A DNA stretch of 64,000 bases from Bacillus sp. FJAT-47783 (GCF_022808615.1 NZ_JAKZKS010000008.1:62001-126000); one strand, 5' to 3'; shown: positions 46,811 through 55,917, counted from the first letter of the stretch. The notes: a model not told the origin generated them from the sequence alone. Translations and numbers: made by a program.

Positions 46811-47481
46811 TCGAAATAACAAAGCTCACCCAATCTTTCGGAAAAAAGCTCGTTTTAGACAATGTAAACTTGACGATTCAAGCAAACGAAATTTGTGCAC
46901 TCGTCGGCCGAAACGGTGCAGGAAAATCTACCTTAATTAATAGTTTGCTAGGCTTACTTCCATTTAAGCAAGGCTCGATACGAGTAAAAGGTATAGATAT
47001 TTCAAAAAAGAAGAGAGCTTCAAATGAAATAGCTTATTTGCCGGAAAAGTTTATGCTTTACCCTTCTTTGTCTGGTCTGGAAAATATGCTTTTCTTTGCA
47101 CAGGTGGGCTCAAAGAAGGTGGATATGGAACGCATCAAACAATTACTCATATCCGTTTCTCTTTGGGAGGAGCGGAACAAACCGATAAAAAATTACTCAA
47201 AAGGGATGCTTCAACGTCTCGGACTTGCGATTACACTTTATCAGGAATCTGACATTTTAGTTCTCGATGAACCGACAAGCGGCATCGATCCAATGGGAAG
47301 GCAAGAAATTCTTCAAGTTTTGAAATCGCTAAATGAAAAAACTATTCTTTTATCTTCTCACCACTTAGATGAAATTAGGCAATTATGTACCCATGTTGCC
47401 TTTCTAGATAACCATCAAATCGAAAAGTTCACGGTTGCTGAATTCCTGAAAGCTAAAAAATTAGGAGTGGATAATCAATGA
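46807..47481 (+). CDS. nosF: ABC transporter ATPase NosF
   Basis: A 224-residue ABC ATPase with Walker A GRNGAGKST, signature NYSKGMLQRLGLA, Walker B ILVLDEPTSGIDP and H-loop SSHHLDEI. It energises NosDY during NosZ maturation. It overlaps nosY at the start and the lipoprotein gene at the end (ATGA), showing tight translational coupling. Confidence 0.92.
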   Translation: MIEITKLTQSFGKKLVLDNVNLTIQANEICALVGRNGAGKSTLINSLLGLLPFKQGSIRVKGIDISKKKRASNEIAYLPEKFMLYPSLSGLENMLFFAQVGSKKVDMERIKQLLISVSLWEERNKPIKNYSKGMLQRLGLAITLYQESDILVLDEPTSGIDPMGRQEILQVLKSLNEKTILLSSHHLDEIRQLCTHVAFLDNHQIEKFTVAEFLKAKKLGVDNQ

Positions 47482-48380
47482 AACGATACACATTTGGAAT
47501 TATTTTTATTCTTGCCATAATCTTATCCGGGTGTAATTCGGAACAAACCATTGAAGTGAAAATCAATAAACCCCTTGTTTTCCAAAAAGATAAAGCCTCT
47601 CCATTTGAGGTGAAAATTACGGATGGGGAAAAGCCATTAAGTGATATGAAAGCAACGGCTGGGTTTTCCATGAAGAATATGGATCACGGGCATCATGAGA
47701 TAACTTTGAGTGAAAAGGAAGAAGGAATTTATACAGGAAGCATTGAATTGCCGATGGAAGGAGAATGGGAGATCTTCATTTCTGTAGAAAAAGACGGGAA
47801 AGTTACAGAAAAAATTATTGAATATGATGTGAAAAAAAGAGAAGGCGTTGCTCTTATTAACGGTGAATGGATTACAGAAAAAGACTTGGAATTTTACCGT
47901 TTTATTAATAAACTGCACATCGCCATTAGTAGATCTCAGGATGAAGAAACGTATAAAGGCAAGGCTTTAGAAGAAGCTTTAGCTTACTGGGATACACAAG
48001 AGAAATTAAATGAAGATCAAAATCAATTAATAACACAAATAATCCGTCTCCGTTCCATGGCCTTTTTAGCTATTGAAAAAGGACATCAAGTTACAGAAGA
48101 AGAAGTGAAGGAAGAAGTGAAGAAAGTTCAATCTCAATATAACCAGTTTGATGTAGCGAAAAAAATGATTCATGAATACGGAGACCAAAAATTTTGGGAT
48201 AAACAGCAAAAACAGTATGAGCTGATTGTCCTTTCTCAAAAAGTACAACAGGACTTAGTGGAAAAAGTAAAAAAAGAAAACCCTAATGTGAATGAGCAAG
48301 AAATTTATTATCTTGCGGAAAAACAATATGAGGAGCTTCTCGTCTCACAAGTAAACTCTCTCGATATTGAAATTTTTTAA
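47478..48380 (+). CDS. Lipoprotein: YtkA/FixH-like domain plus SurA/PrsA-like chaperone domain
   Basis: A 300-residue lipoprotein (lipobox IILSGC, Cys about residue 19). Residues about 25-118 look like a YtkA/FixH-type beta domain with FSMKNMDHGHHEI, a Met/His-rich loop suited to copper. Residues about 125-300 start with ALINGEWITEKDLEF, like the N-terminal domain of SurA/PrsA foldases, and are helical and charged; no parvulin domain is present. Located last in the nos operon and coupled to nosF, it may serve as a copper-delivery and folding factor for NosZ in place of NosL, which is absent. Function is inferred. Confidence 0.7.
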   Translation: MKRYTFGIIFILAIILSGCNSEQTIEVKINKPLVFQKDKASPFEVKITDGEKPLSDMKATAGFSMKNMDHGHHEITLSEKEEGIYTGSIELPMEGEWEIFISVEKDGKVTEKIIEYDVKKREGVALINGEWITEKDLEFYRFINKLHIAISRSQDEETYKGKALEEALAYWDTQEKLNEDQNQLITQIIRLRSMAFLAIEKGHQVTEEEVKEEVKKVQSQYNQFDVAKKMIHEYGDQKFWDKQQKQYELIVLSQKVQQDLVEKVKKENPNVNEQEIYYLAEKQYEELLVSQVNSLDIEIF

Positions 48381-48450
48381 TGGGAGTAAAGACTTTGTTC
48401 TGAACATTAGCTTCTAACGAGTTGAGTGAGGAAGGACACGAAACGATTTG

Positions 48451-48479
48451 TCATATTCAAATCGATAAAAGCATACACT
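48451..48479 (+). promoter_or_regulatory. Sigma-E promoter of cotO
   Basis: TCATATT (48451-48457), a 14-bp spacer and CATACACT (48472-48479) match the sigma-E consensus at both boxes. It lies about 64 bp upstream of the start codon. Confidence 0.75.
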
Positions 48480-48542
48480 TTGTTGAATGGAATGAAGATG
48501 AAGGTGCTCCATTACAATGGTAAAAACGAGGAGGGATCCTTT

Positions 48543-48935
48543 ATGAAAAAACATCAGTCCTTTCAAAATCCTCCATTAATGTATATTATTCAGCCAGACT
48601 TAGAGCCTGTATTCAGTTCAATGCAAAAAGCGTATGTTGTAAAGAAACGCCCAATTAAAGCAAAGGAGCCAGAGCAAAAAAAGAAAAAGGAAAAAGCAGA
48701 GCGGGAGAAAGAAAAGAAACCAATTACGTCTTTTAATATGTTAACAAATGAGCAGAAAATTCAAACATTATTAAATTTACCAGAAAGTCTTAAACATGTC
48801 AGTTGCCACATCCGAACGAAAAGTGATGAAACGTATACGGGAAAAGTTGAAGACTATCAAGAGGGCTACGTCACGATTAATTCAAGTAAAGTAAAATTCG
48901 AAGAAATTGATAGTATTACATTAATAGGATTGTAA
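48543..48935 (+). CDS. cotO: Spore coat protein CotO
   Basis: A 130-residue protein in the fabI-side position of B. subtilis cotO (yjbX). An N-terminal part with QNPPLMYIIQPDLE is followed by a Lys/Glu-rich charged stretch (about residues 40-62) and a C-terminal part ending KFEEIDSITLIGL with an SM-like beta pattern. CotO is needed for outer coat assembly. GAGGAGGGATCC precedes the ATG. The sigma-E promoter supports sporulation expression. Confidence 0.85.
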   Translation: MKKHQSFQNPPLMYIIQPDLEPVFSSMQKAYVVKKRPIKAKEPEQKKKKEKAEREKEKKPITSFNMLTNEQKIQTLLNLPESLKHVSCHIRTKSDETYTGKVEDYQEGYVTINSSKVKFEEIDSITLIGL

Positions 48936-48939
48936 AAGA

Positions 48940-48970
48940 GAAGCTTGCCAATTTGCAAGCTTCTTTTGAA
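48940..48970 (+). terminator. Terminator of cotO
   Basis: A perfect 10-bp stem AGAAGCTTGC/GCAAGCTTCT with a 6-nt loop and a short T run. Confidence 0.85.
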
Positions 48971-48979
48971 TAGTATCGA

Positions 48980-49150
48980 CTCATAACAAGCAAGTTGCAC
49001 TTTTTTTTTATGAACGTGCGGAGTGTTTCCATGAGCTTGCACTGCTTTTCCATGAACGTGCGGAATGTTTCCAAGAGCTTGCGCTTTATTTTCATAACTT
49101 GCGGATCTCTTTCAAAACTTGCGCGAATAGAACCTAAACTTGCGGGAACA
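48980..49150 (+). repeat. Array of 21-bp units, family B (about 8 units)
   Basis: Exact 21-bp periodicity is seen, for example ATGAACGTGCGGAGTGTTTC, ATGAGCTTGCACTGCTTTTC, ATGAACGTGCGGAATGTTTC and ATAACTTGCGGATCTCTTTC in succession. It lies in the convergent gap between cotO and nhaC. Confidence 0.85.
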
Positions 49151-49158
49151 CGATTATT

Positions 49159-50607
49159 TTATTTCATCCCGGTAGATTTCAGTTCATAGCTTACTAGATT
49201 GTGTTCAAATGAAGAAGCTTCTATTTTTTCTTCCACTTGAGGAAGTTCAGCGAGTTTCACATTCATATAACCGTATATAACGGCGATGATTGGTGTAATA
49301 AAACTAATAAAAACAAATGGGATATACGTTGGGCCAACACCTAATGTTGTCATTATAAAAGCACCTGTAACACCCCAAGGAACAAGTGGGTGGGTGATTG
49401 TACCGGCATCTTCAAGCGTTCTTGATAATACTTTCGGATGGAGGCCCACTTTTTTGTAAGACGATTCTAAAAGTTGTCCAGGTAGAACGATTGATAAATA
49501 TTGTTCACCGACGGCTACATTAATACCTGCGCACGACATAACTGTTGTTAAGATGACATTTCCGCGCTTTACTAAGTAACGTTTCAAGCCGTTAATAATC
49601 GCTTCTGGTATGCCGACTTTTTGAATAATGCCGCCGAAAGAAAGCGCTAACAAAATTAATGAAACGCCAAACATCATACTCGATAAGCCGCCTAATGTTA
49701 ATAGCTTGTCCACTTCTTCAACACCAGTATTTGCGGTAAAGCCGAAATGTGCGGTCGCCATCATGTTTCCTAACGTTACATTCGGTACGGTGAAAAAAGC
49801 CGTAATAATGGCCGTCAGCAGTCCAATGACTAATGATGGAATCGGGCTAACTCGATAGACAGCTAAAACGATAATGAGTAATGGAGAGAGTAGTGTAATG
49901 GGTGAGATGAAAAAATGCTCCTTTAAAGTAGCCATAATATTTGAAACATTATTCGCTGTTAATTCGTTTACGGATGAAAAGCCAATGACTGCAAAAATGA
50001 GAAGTGTGATCAATAAACTTGGAATGGTCGTCCACATCATATATTTAATATGCTCAAAAATATTGACTTTTGCTGTTGCGGAAGCAAGGTTTGTCGTATC
50101 GGATAGCGGAGACATTTTATCTCCAAAAATGGCCCCGCTCACAATCGCTCCAGCTGTTAACGCCGGAGAGATATTAAGACCATAGGCAGTCCCCATTAAA
50201 GCAACCCCGACCGTACTGATTGCACTCCAAGAGCTACCTGTAAAAATGGCAACGACTGCACTAATGAGTACGGATACGAAAAGAAAAAACGTTGGAGAAA
50301 TAATCGAAAGTGAGTAATAAGTTAAAGTTGGTACTGTTCCACTTAAAATCCATACCCCGATTAGCATTCCGATTAAACATAAAATGATAATCGAAGGAAT
50401 CCCCGAAACAATTCCTCTTACCATACCTTGTTCAAGCTCTTTCCATGAGAAACCGATTGTAAGCCCGTATAAGGCAACGATAATACCTGAAAAGACAATC
50501 GGGATTTGCGGTGCAACACCATAATACAAAATACTAATTCCTAAAAAAGCGATGATGAAGGCGACAAGGAAGCAAGATGAAATGAATGAAGGTTTTTTTA
50601 CGGACAT
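49159..50607 (-). CDS. nhaC: NhaC family Na+/H+ antiporter
   Basis: A 482-residue protein with about 11-12 membrane spans and the NhaC arrangement: FTGSSWSAISTVGVALMG, GAIFGDKMSPLSDTTNLAS, and the AGINVAVGEQYLSIVLPGQ segment in the second half. The family includes Na+/H+ and malate-lactate antiporters, so the solute is uncertain. Divergent from the homogentisate operon with its own sigma-A promoter. AAAAGGAGGAATT precedes the ATG. Confidence 0.88.
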   Translation of the reverse strand: MSVKKPSFISSCFLVAFIIAFLGISILYYGVAPQIPIVFSGIIVALYGLTIGFSWKELEQGMVRGIVSGIPSIIILCLIGMLIGVWILSGTVPTLTYYSLSIISPTFFLFVSVLISAVVAIFTGSSWSAISTVGVALMGTAYGLNISPALTAGAIVSGAIFGDKMSPLSDTTNLASATAKVNIFEHIKYMMWTTIPSLLITLLIFAVIGFSSVNELTANNVSNIMATLKEHFFISPITLLSPLLIIVLAVYRVSPIPSLVIGLLTAIITAFFTVPNVTLGNMMATAHFGFTANTGVEEVDKLLTLGGLSSMMFGVSLILLALSFGGIIQKVGIPEAIINGLKRYLVKRGNVILTTVMSCAGINVAVGEQYLSIVLPGQLLESSYKKVGLHPKVLSRTLEDAGTITHPLVPWGVTGAFIMTTLGVGPTYIPFVFISFITPIIAVIYGYMNVKLAELPQVEEKIEASSFEHNLVSYELKSTGMK

Positions 50608-50650
50608 CTAATTCCTCCTTTTAGGAAAATGTGAGAATCATCACTGTGAT

Positions 50651-50679
50651 AGTATACAAATTTTTCAGAATATTGACAA
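50651..50679 (-). promoter_or_regulatory. Sigma-A promoter of nhaC
   Basis: On the minus strand TTGTCA (50679-50674), a 17-bp spacer and TATACT (50656-50651). The expected start is about 37 bases before the nhaC ATG. Confidence 0.78.
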
Positions 50680-50822
50680 TAAACTATGGTAACGCTTTGG
50701 AGTAGTTTTCCTTTATCGTGAAACCGTAATAATGCGTTAACCCGAACTCTTGCATCTTTTTCAAAGAGGCGATAAATTGAAATCACAATCAAAATATTCA
50801 TAAAATTTAGGAGGTTGTGAAA

Positions 50823-51938
50823 ATGCAAAAAGTTGAAAGGAAAATGGAACCTATGAAAAATGATTTTTTCCCGATTGAGAATGTCGATCATTTTGAACTG
50901 TATGTCGGCAATGCGAAGCAGGCAGCACATTTTTATTGCAAAGCATTCGGTTTTGAATTTGTTGGCTATAAAGGTCCTGAAACAGGTAGCCGTGAAACTG
51001 TCTCCTATTTACTTCAACAACGGAAAATTCGTCTCGTTCTAACATCCTCGCTTTTCTCTGATCATGAAATTACCAACTTTGTGAAACGCCATGGTGACGG
51101 TGTAAAAGATATAGCTCTTGAAGTAAAAGATGTGGAAAAAGCGTATGCAACAGCGATTGAGCGCGGGGCGATCGATATTATGCCACCGAAAGAATATAAA
51201 GATGAATACGGCGTTGTGAAAAAAGCGATCATCGGTACATATGGTGATGCTCAACATAGTTTAATAGAACGGAAAGACTATAACGGGTTATTTTTCCCTG
51301 GGTTTAAACTTGTGGAATCGAAAATTCCATCGAATGATGTCGGATTAATTGCGGTTGACCATGTCGTTGGAAATGTTGAAAAAATGGAAGAGTGGGTAGC
51401 TTATTATGAAAATGTTCTTGGCTTTAAGCAAATGATTCATTTTGACGATGAAAACATTAGCACGGAATATTCCGCCTTAATGTCAAAAGTGATGCATAAA
51501 GGTGGACGAATTAAGTTTCCAATTAATGAGCCTGCGAATAAAAAAGGAAAGTCACAAATTCAAGAATATCTTGACTACTATAACGGACCAGGTGTTCAAC
51601 ACATTGCGCTTATTACAGATGATATTATTGATACCGTTTCCAAAATGAAAGCAAATGGAGTTGAGTTTTTAGATACACCAGATACGTATTATGAAATGCT
51701 TTCAGATCGTGTCGGTAAAATTGATGAGGATATTGAAAAGTTAAGAGAAAATAAAATTCTTGTTGACCGGGATGATGAAGGGTATCTTCTTCAAATCTTT
51801 ACGAAGCCAATCGTTGATCGTCCAACTTTATTTGTCGAAATCATTCAACGTAAAGGCGCTGTCGGCTTTGGTGAAGGAAACTTCAAGGCGCTATTCGAAT
51901 CGATTGAACGTGAGCAAAGAAGAAGAGGAAATTTATAA
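50823..51938 (+). CDS. hppD: 4-Hydroxyphenylpyruvate dioxygenase
   Basis: A 371-residue vicinal-oxygen-chelate dioxygenase with two VOC halves. The iron ligands are H180 (DHVVGNV), H260 (VQHIAL) and E339 (FVEIIQRKG). The C-terminal helix GFGEGNFKALFESIEREQ is the family hallmark. It converts 4-hydroxyphenylpyruvate to homogentisate. The ATG at 50823 has TTAGGAGG eight bases upstream; a GTG at 50817 is too close. First gene of the tyrosine catabolic operon. Confidence 0.96.
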   Translation: MQKVERKMEPMKNDFFPIENVDHFELYVGNAKQAAHFYCKAFGFEFVGYKGPETGSRETVSYLLQQRKIRLVLTSSLFSDHEITNFVKRHGDGVKDIALEVKDVEKAYATAIERGAIDIMPPKEYKDEYGVVKKAIIGTYGDAQHSLIERKDYNGLFFPGFKLVESKIPSNDVGLIAVDHVVGNVEKMEEWVAYYENVLGFKQMIHFDDENISTEYSALMSKVMHKGGRIKFPINEPANKKGKSQIQEYLDYYNGPGVQHIALITDDIIDTVSKMKANGVEFLDTPDTYYEMLSDRVGKIDEDIEKLRENKILVDRDDEGYLLQIFTKPIVDRPTLFVEIIQRKGAVGFGEGNFKALFESIEREQRRRGNL

Positions 51939-51992
51939 AATTTGAGAGGGAGGATTTCCTCTCTCTTTCCGTCTATTTATGGAGGTGAGTAT

Positions 51993-53114
51993 ATGAAAGT
52001 ATCAAGCTTAATTCCCGCACGGAAAGAACTCGAGTCTTTAGCTGTTTATAATCCGGGAAAACCTATTGAAGAAGTAAAACGAGAGTTGGGACTAGACTCT
52101 ATCATTAAGCTAGCTTCAAATGAAAATCCATTTGGTGCATCAAAAAAAGTAAAACAAGCACTAGATAAAGAGTTTCAACACATTTCTTTATATCCTGAAT
52201 CGACGGCACCGATTCTCTCCAAAAAGCTAAGTGAAAAATGGCGAATCCATGCGGACTCTATTTTAATCGGTAATGGATCTGATGAAATTATCCGCATGTT
52301 AACGAAATGCTATATTAGACCGGGAGATGAAGCGGTCATGGCAGAGGTGACCTTCCCGCGCTATGAAACATGTGTCTTAATGGAGGGTGGGAAACCTGTA
52401 CTAGTACCATTAGTGGATGGCGTTCATCATCTGGAAGCGATGTATGATGCCATCAACGAAAAGACGAGAATGGTATTTGTTTGTAATCCGAATAATCCGA
52501 CCGGTACAATTGTCGATAAAAAACGACTGCAACGCTTTATTGAAAGCATTCCAGCACATGTTTTAGTCATTATAGATGAAGCTTATTATGAATATATGGA
52601 AGATGATGTGAAGCTAAACACGCATGAGCTCATCGAAAAGCATCCGAATCTCATTGTCACTAGAACATTTTCGAAAATATACGGTCTTGCTTCATTAAGA
52701 ATTGGCTATGGAATGATGAATTCAGAAATCATCCAAACATTAATCAAAGTAAAAGATCCCTTTAATTCAAACCGTTTCGCCCAAGCTGCAGCATTAGCCG
52801 CTTTGGAAGATGAACCGTTTATTGAACAATGCAGGACGAAAAACATAGAAGGGTTGCGCTATATGGAAGCCGAAAGTGAAAAGTTAAACCTTCACTATTT
52901 TCCTTCTTCCGCCAATTTTATTATGATTCACTTGCATCAATCTGGTCAGCGTATTTATGAAGAACTATTAAAGAGGGGAGTCATTGTTCGTTCAGGCACA
53001 TTACTCGGATTTCCAAATTCGATTCGAGTCACCGTTGGAACAGAAAAAGAAAACAAACAATTTATCACTGCTTTAAAAGAAGTGATCGATCGGGGGAATT
53101 TTCGTGAAAATTGA
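51993..53114 (+). CDS. HisC-type aminotransferase, probably tyrosine transaminase
   Basis: A 373-residue class I/II PLP aminotransferase resembling histidinol-phosphate aminotransferase: LASNENPFGAS at the N-terminus, NPNNPTGT, IDEAYYEY and PLP-lysine K228 in TFSKIYGLASLRIGYG. Between hppD and fumarylacetoacetase it most likely converts tyrosine to 4-hydroxyphenylpyruvate, but a histidine biosynthetic role cannot be excluded. ATG at 51993 after GGAGGTGAG. Confidence 0.88.
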   Translation: MKVSSLIPARKELESLAVYNPGKPIEEVKRELGLDSIIKLASNENPFGASKKVKQALDKEFQHISLYPESTAPILSKKLSEKWRIHADSILIGNGSDEIIRMLTKCYIRPGDEAVMAEVTFPRYETCVLMEGGKPVLVPLVDGVHHLEAMYDAINEKTRMVFVCNPNNPTGTIVDKKRLQRFIESIPAHVLVIIDEAYYEYMEDDVKLNTHELIEKHPNLIVTRTFSKIYGLASLRIGYGMMNSEIIQTLIKVKDPFNSNRFAQAAALAALEDEPFIEQCRTKNIEGLRYMEAESEKLNLHYFPSSANFIMIHLHQSGQRIYEELLKRGVIVRSGTLLGFPNSIRVTVGTEKENKQFITALKEVIDRGNFREN

Positions 53115-53730
53115 ACCGTGTAAGCTAGAATGGAAAGATGCGTATAAATTATTGATCGGCTCTATACTCCCAAGGCCCATTGCGTTTGTTTCGACAATTG
53201 ACAAGTGCAATCAGGCGAATTTAGCTCCATTTAGCTTTTTTACAGGAATTTGTGCAGATCCGTTTATGGTCTGTTTTGCCCCGATGCTTCGCGGGACAGA
53301 TGGCGAAAAGAAAGACACCCTTTTAAATATTGAAGAAACGAAGGAATTTGTCATCAATGTCGTGAGTGAAGACTTTGTAGAAAAAATGAACAATTGTGCC
53401 ATTGAATATGATCGACATATCGATGAATTTATCGAAAGTGGATTAACGAGGCTGGAAAGTCAAATTGTGAAACCGCCAAGGGTGAAGGAAAGTAAAGTCC
53501 AACTTGAATGTGTCCTTCATGATATTCTTCATTTCGGGGACCAGCCTGGGGCGGGAAGCCTTGTCATCGGAAAAGTCGTATTCGTGCATATTGATGATGC
53601 CCTATATTTTGATGGGAAAATCGACACCGACCTTTTAAAGCCGATTGGCAGGATGGCTGGTGCTACGTATACGAGAGCAGCTAGCGATACATTTGTCCTG
53701 GAGAGAAAAAGGACAAAAGTTAACGAATAA
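53104..53730 (+). CDS. Flavin-reductase-like FMN-binding protein
   Basis: A 208-residue split-barrel flavin-binding protein: ILPRPIAFVSTID at the start, NLAPFSFFTGICADPFMVCFAP and TKEFVINVVSE are typical. Overlaps the aminotransferase by 11 bases, GTG start. Such proteins reduce flavin or bind FMN as stand-alone enzymes. Why one is embedded in a homogentisate operon is unclear; no oxygenase partner that needs reduced flavin is visible here. Confidence 0.8.
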   Translation: MKIEPCKLEWKDAYKLLIGSILPRPIAFVSTIDKCNQANLAPFSFFTGICADPFMVCFAPMLRGTDGEKKDTLLNIEETKEFVINVVSEDFVEKMNNCAIEYDRHIDEFIESGLTRLESQIVKPPRVKESKVQLECVLHDILHFGDQPGAGSLVIGKVVFVHIDDALYFDGKIDTDLLKPIGRMAGATYTRAASDTFVLERKRTKVNE

Positions 53731-53743
53731 GGGGAAATGTCCA

Positions 53744-54709
53744 ATGAAGCTTGTAACGTTTGAGACTAAAGATGGCAGTCAACTTCTAGGCTGGGTAAAA
53801 AACGAACAGTTTGTGATTGATCTTCATTCAGTCACTGAAGGTAAAGTACCAGATAATATGCTCGACTTTCTTGAACATCATGAAGAATATACGGAACATC
53901 TTCATTCACTCAAAACATTTCCAACATCGTCTATTTACCCGCTTAGCGAAATAAAACTACTTGCGCCACTGCCCAATCCGAAAAGTTTTCGTGATTTTTA
54001 TGCGTTTGAAGAGCATGTGAAAAACGCAAGAAAGAGAAGGGGCCTTGAGATGATTCCGGAATGGTATGAGCTCCCGGTTTTTTATTTTTCCAATCATCAA
54101 GCGATCACAGGGCCAGAAGTCGAAATCCAATTTCCGAAAGAATCCCTTTTATGGGATTACGAACTTGAAATTGCCTGTATAATTGGAAAAGAAGGTCGTG
54201 ATATAAAAGCCGATGAAGCAGATGATTACATATTCGGCTTGACGATTTTAAATGATTGGAGCGCTCGCGACCTACAGAAGAAAGAGATGAAAGTCGGCTT
54301 AGGTCCTGCAAAAGGAAAAGATTTCGCGACATCAATCGGACCATACATTGTGACGAAAGATGAGCTCGCACCTTTTAAAGAAAAAAATCGCTATCACCTT
54401 GAGATGACGGCAAAAGTGAATGGAAAGCTGTTATCCTCTGGAGATGCAAAAGATATGTATTATACGTTTGGACAGTTGATTGAACATGCATCACGCGATG
54501 TCACTTTAAAACGAGGCGATATCATTGGCTCTGGAACAGTCGGAACAGGCTGCATTTTAGAGCTCGGCACAGATCAGCATAGATGGTTAAAATCTGGAGA
54601 TGTTGTCGAATTATCGATTACAGGCTTAGGAACGTTAAAAAATATAGTAAAGGGAGGCAATGAGAAAAGCGATGCCATACTATCGTCAAATGGGGAAACT
54701 ACCGCGTAA
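53744..54709 (+). CDS. Fumarylacetoacetate hydrolase family protein
   Basis: A 321-residue FAH-fold hydrolase. The N-terminal FETKDGSQLLGWVKNEQ domain precedes the metal site region: FSNHQAITGPEVEI, then WDYELEIACIIGKEGRDI (E-x-E), and FGLTILNDWSARDLQ with the catalytic Asp. The GSGTVGTGCILELG strand closes the fold. Most likely it cleaves fumarylacetoacetate to fumarate and acetoacetate, or acts on the maleyl isomer. AAGGGGAAATG precedes the ATG; it overlaps hmgA by 50 bases. Confidence 0.9.
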   Translation: MKLVTFETKDGSQLLGWVKNEQFVIDLHSVTEGKVPDNMLDFLEHHEEYTEHLHSLKTFPTSSIYPLSEIKLLAPLPNPKSFRDFYAFEEHVKNARKRRGLEMIPEWYELPVFYFSNHQAITGPEVEIQFPKESLLWDYELEIACIIGKEGRDIKADEADDYIFGLTILNDWSARDLQKKEMKVGLGPAKGKDFATSIGPYIVTKDELAPFKEKNRYHLEMTAKVNGKLLSSGDAKDMYYTFGQLIEHASRDVTLKRGDIIGSGTVGTGCILELGTDQHRWLKSGDVVELSITGLGTLKNIVKGGNEKSDAILSSNGETTA

Positions 54710-55829
54710 ACGTCATACACAGTTTAAAAAAGAGGATGGGTCATTATTTCGTGAACAAGTGATGGGAACGAAAGGGTTCTCAGGTGTTCAATCGATTTTA
54801 TATCATCACAATGTGCCAACGGCGATGAAAAAAGCTGAAGTGTTTGAAAGCACATTAATCGAATATGAAAAGCAAGGACCGTTATGCCACCGCCATTTTG
54901 AAACGGATAAAGTGAAGCAAGAAGGAGATGCTGTATCAGGTCGTGAATACCTTTTAGGAAATGATGATCTGATCATTGGCGTTGTAAAGCCTAAAAACGA
55001 TATGGACTATTATTACCGAAATGGTGACGGAGATGAATTGTTATTTGTTCATCACGGTACGGGGAAAGTAGAGACGATGTTTGGGACATTGACGTATAAG
55101 CCAGGGGATTATATTTATATTCCGATTGCGACGATTCATCGCATTCTTCCGGACGATGGCAATACGAAACTACTAGTCATTGAAACGAACAGTCATATTA
55201 CAACACCGAGACGATATCGAAATGAGTATGGCCAGCTTCTTGAACATAGTCCGTTTTGTGAACGTGATTTTCGCGGTCCGGAAACGCTTGAAACGTATAC
55301 GGACAAAGGGGAATATACCGTTCGCACGAAATCTCGTGGCTATTTACACACACATATGTTTGATCATCACCCGCTCGATGTTGTCGGCTGGGATGGGTAC
55401 GTGTATCCGTGGATTTTTAATATAAGTGATTTTGAACCGATTACTGGAAGAATTCACATGCCGCCGCCAATCCATCAAACATTTGAAGGACATAATTTTG
55501 TCATATGCTCCTTCTGTCCTAGACTTTACGACTATCACCCAGAAGCGATTCCAGCACCATACTTCCATAGTAACGTAGACAGTGATGAAGTCCTTTATTA
55601 TGTAGAAGGAAACTTTATGAGCCGAAAAGGGATTCATGAAGGATCGATTACATTGCATCCATCTGGCATCCCGCACGGACCTCACCCTGGTACGATTGAA
55701 AATAGCATCGGCAAAAAAGAAACGAAAGAACTAGCCGTTATGATTGACACGTTCCGTCCATTAAAAGTTGTGGAGAAAGCCCATCGAATCGAAGATGAAC
55801 AGTACAAATATAGCTGGGTGCAGAAATGA
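54660..55829 (+). CDS. hmgA: Homogentisate 1,2-dioxygenase
   Basis: A 389-residue cupin-type ring-cleavage dioxygenase. HRHFETDKV, LLFVHHGTGKVETMFGTL and PIATIHRILP mark the first cupin; HMPPPIHQTFEGHNFVIC, DSDEVLYYVEGNFM and HPSGIPHGPHPG carry the iron ligands (His, Glu, His). It opens homogentisate to maleylacetoacetate. Start ATG at 54660 follows AGGGAGG at short spacing; 54672 is an alternative giving MPYYRQMGKLP. Confidence 0.93.
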   Translation: MRKAMPYYRQMGKLPRKRHTQFKKEDGSLFREQVMGTKGFSGVQSILYHHNVPTAMKKAEVFESTLIEYEKQGPLCHRHFETDKVKQEGDAVSGREYLLGNDDLIIGVVKPKNDMDYYYRNGDGDELLFVHHGTGKVETMFGTLTYKPGDYIYIPIATIHRILPDDGNTKLLVIETNSHITTPRRYRNEYGQLLEHSPFCERDFRGPETLETYTDKGEYTVRTKSRGYLHTHMFDHHPLDVVGWDGYVYPWIFNISDFEPITGRIHMPPPIHQTFEGHNFVICSFCPRLYDYHPEAIPAPYFHSNVDSDEVLYYVEGNFMSRKGIHEGSITLHPSGIPHGPHPGTIENSIGKKETKELAVMIDTFRPLKVVEKAHRIEDEQYKYSWVQK

Positions 55830-55843
55830 ATCGTATTATAAAG

Positions 55844-55893
55844 GCTGACCGAAAAGGAAATGATTAGCGAACCTTTTCGCGTCAGCTTTTTTC
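55844..55893 (+). terminator. Terminator of the homogentisate operon
   Basis: A stem of 14 bp with one bulge (GCTGACCGAAAAGG with CCTTTTCGCGTCAGC) is followed by TTTTTT. Confidence 0.87.
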
Positions 55894-55917
55894 GTATCGT
55901 AAAGTAGTATGGCTTCT

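Noticed and set aside
48995-49189. Plus-strand open frame through the 21-bp family B array
   Set aside because: It stays open only because the 21-bp unit is a multiple of three; no ribosome site, and it runs over the nhaC 3' end.
54660-54709. Frameshift or fusion between the FAH gene and hmgA
   Set aside because: Both proteins have complete family ends; the 50-base overlap is ordinary translational coupling.
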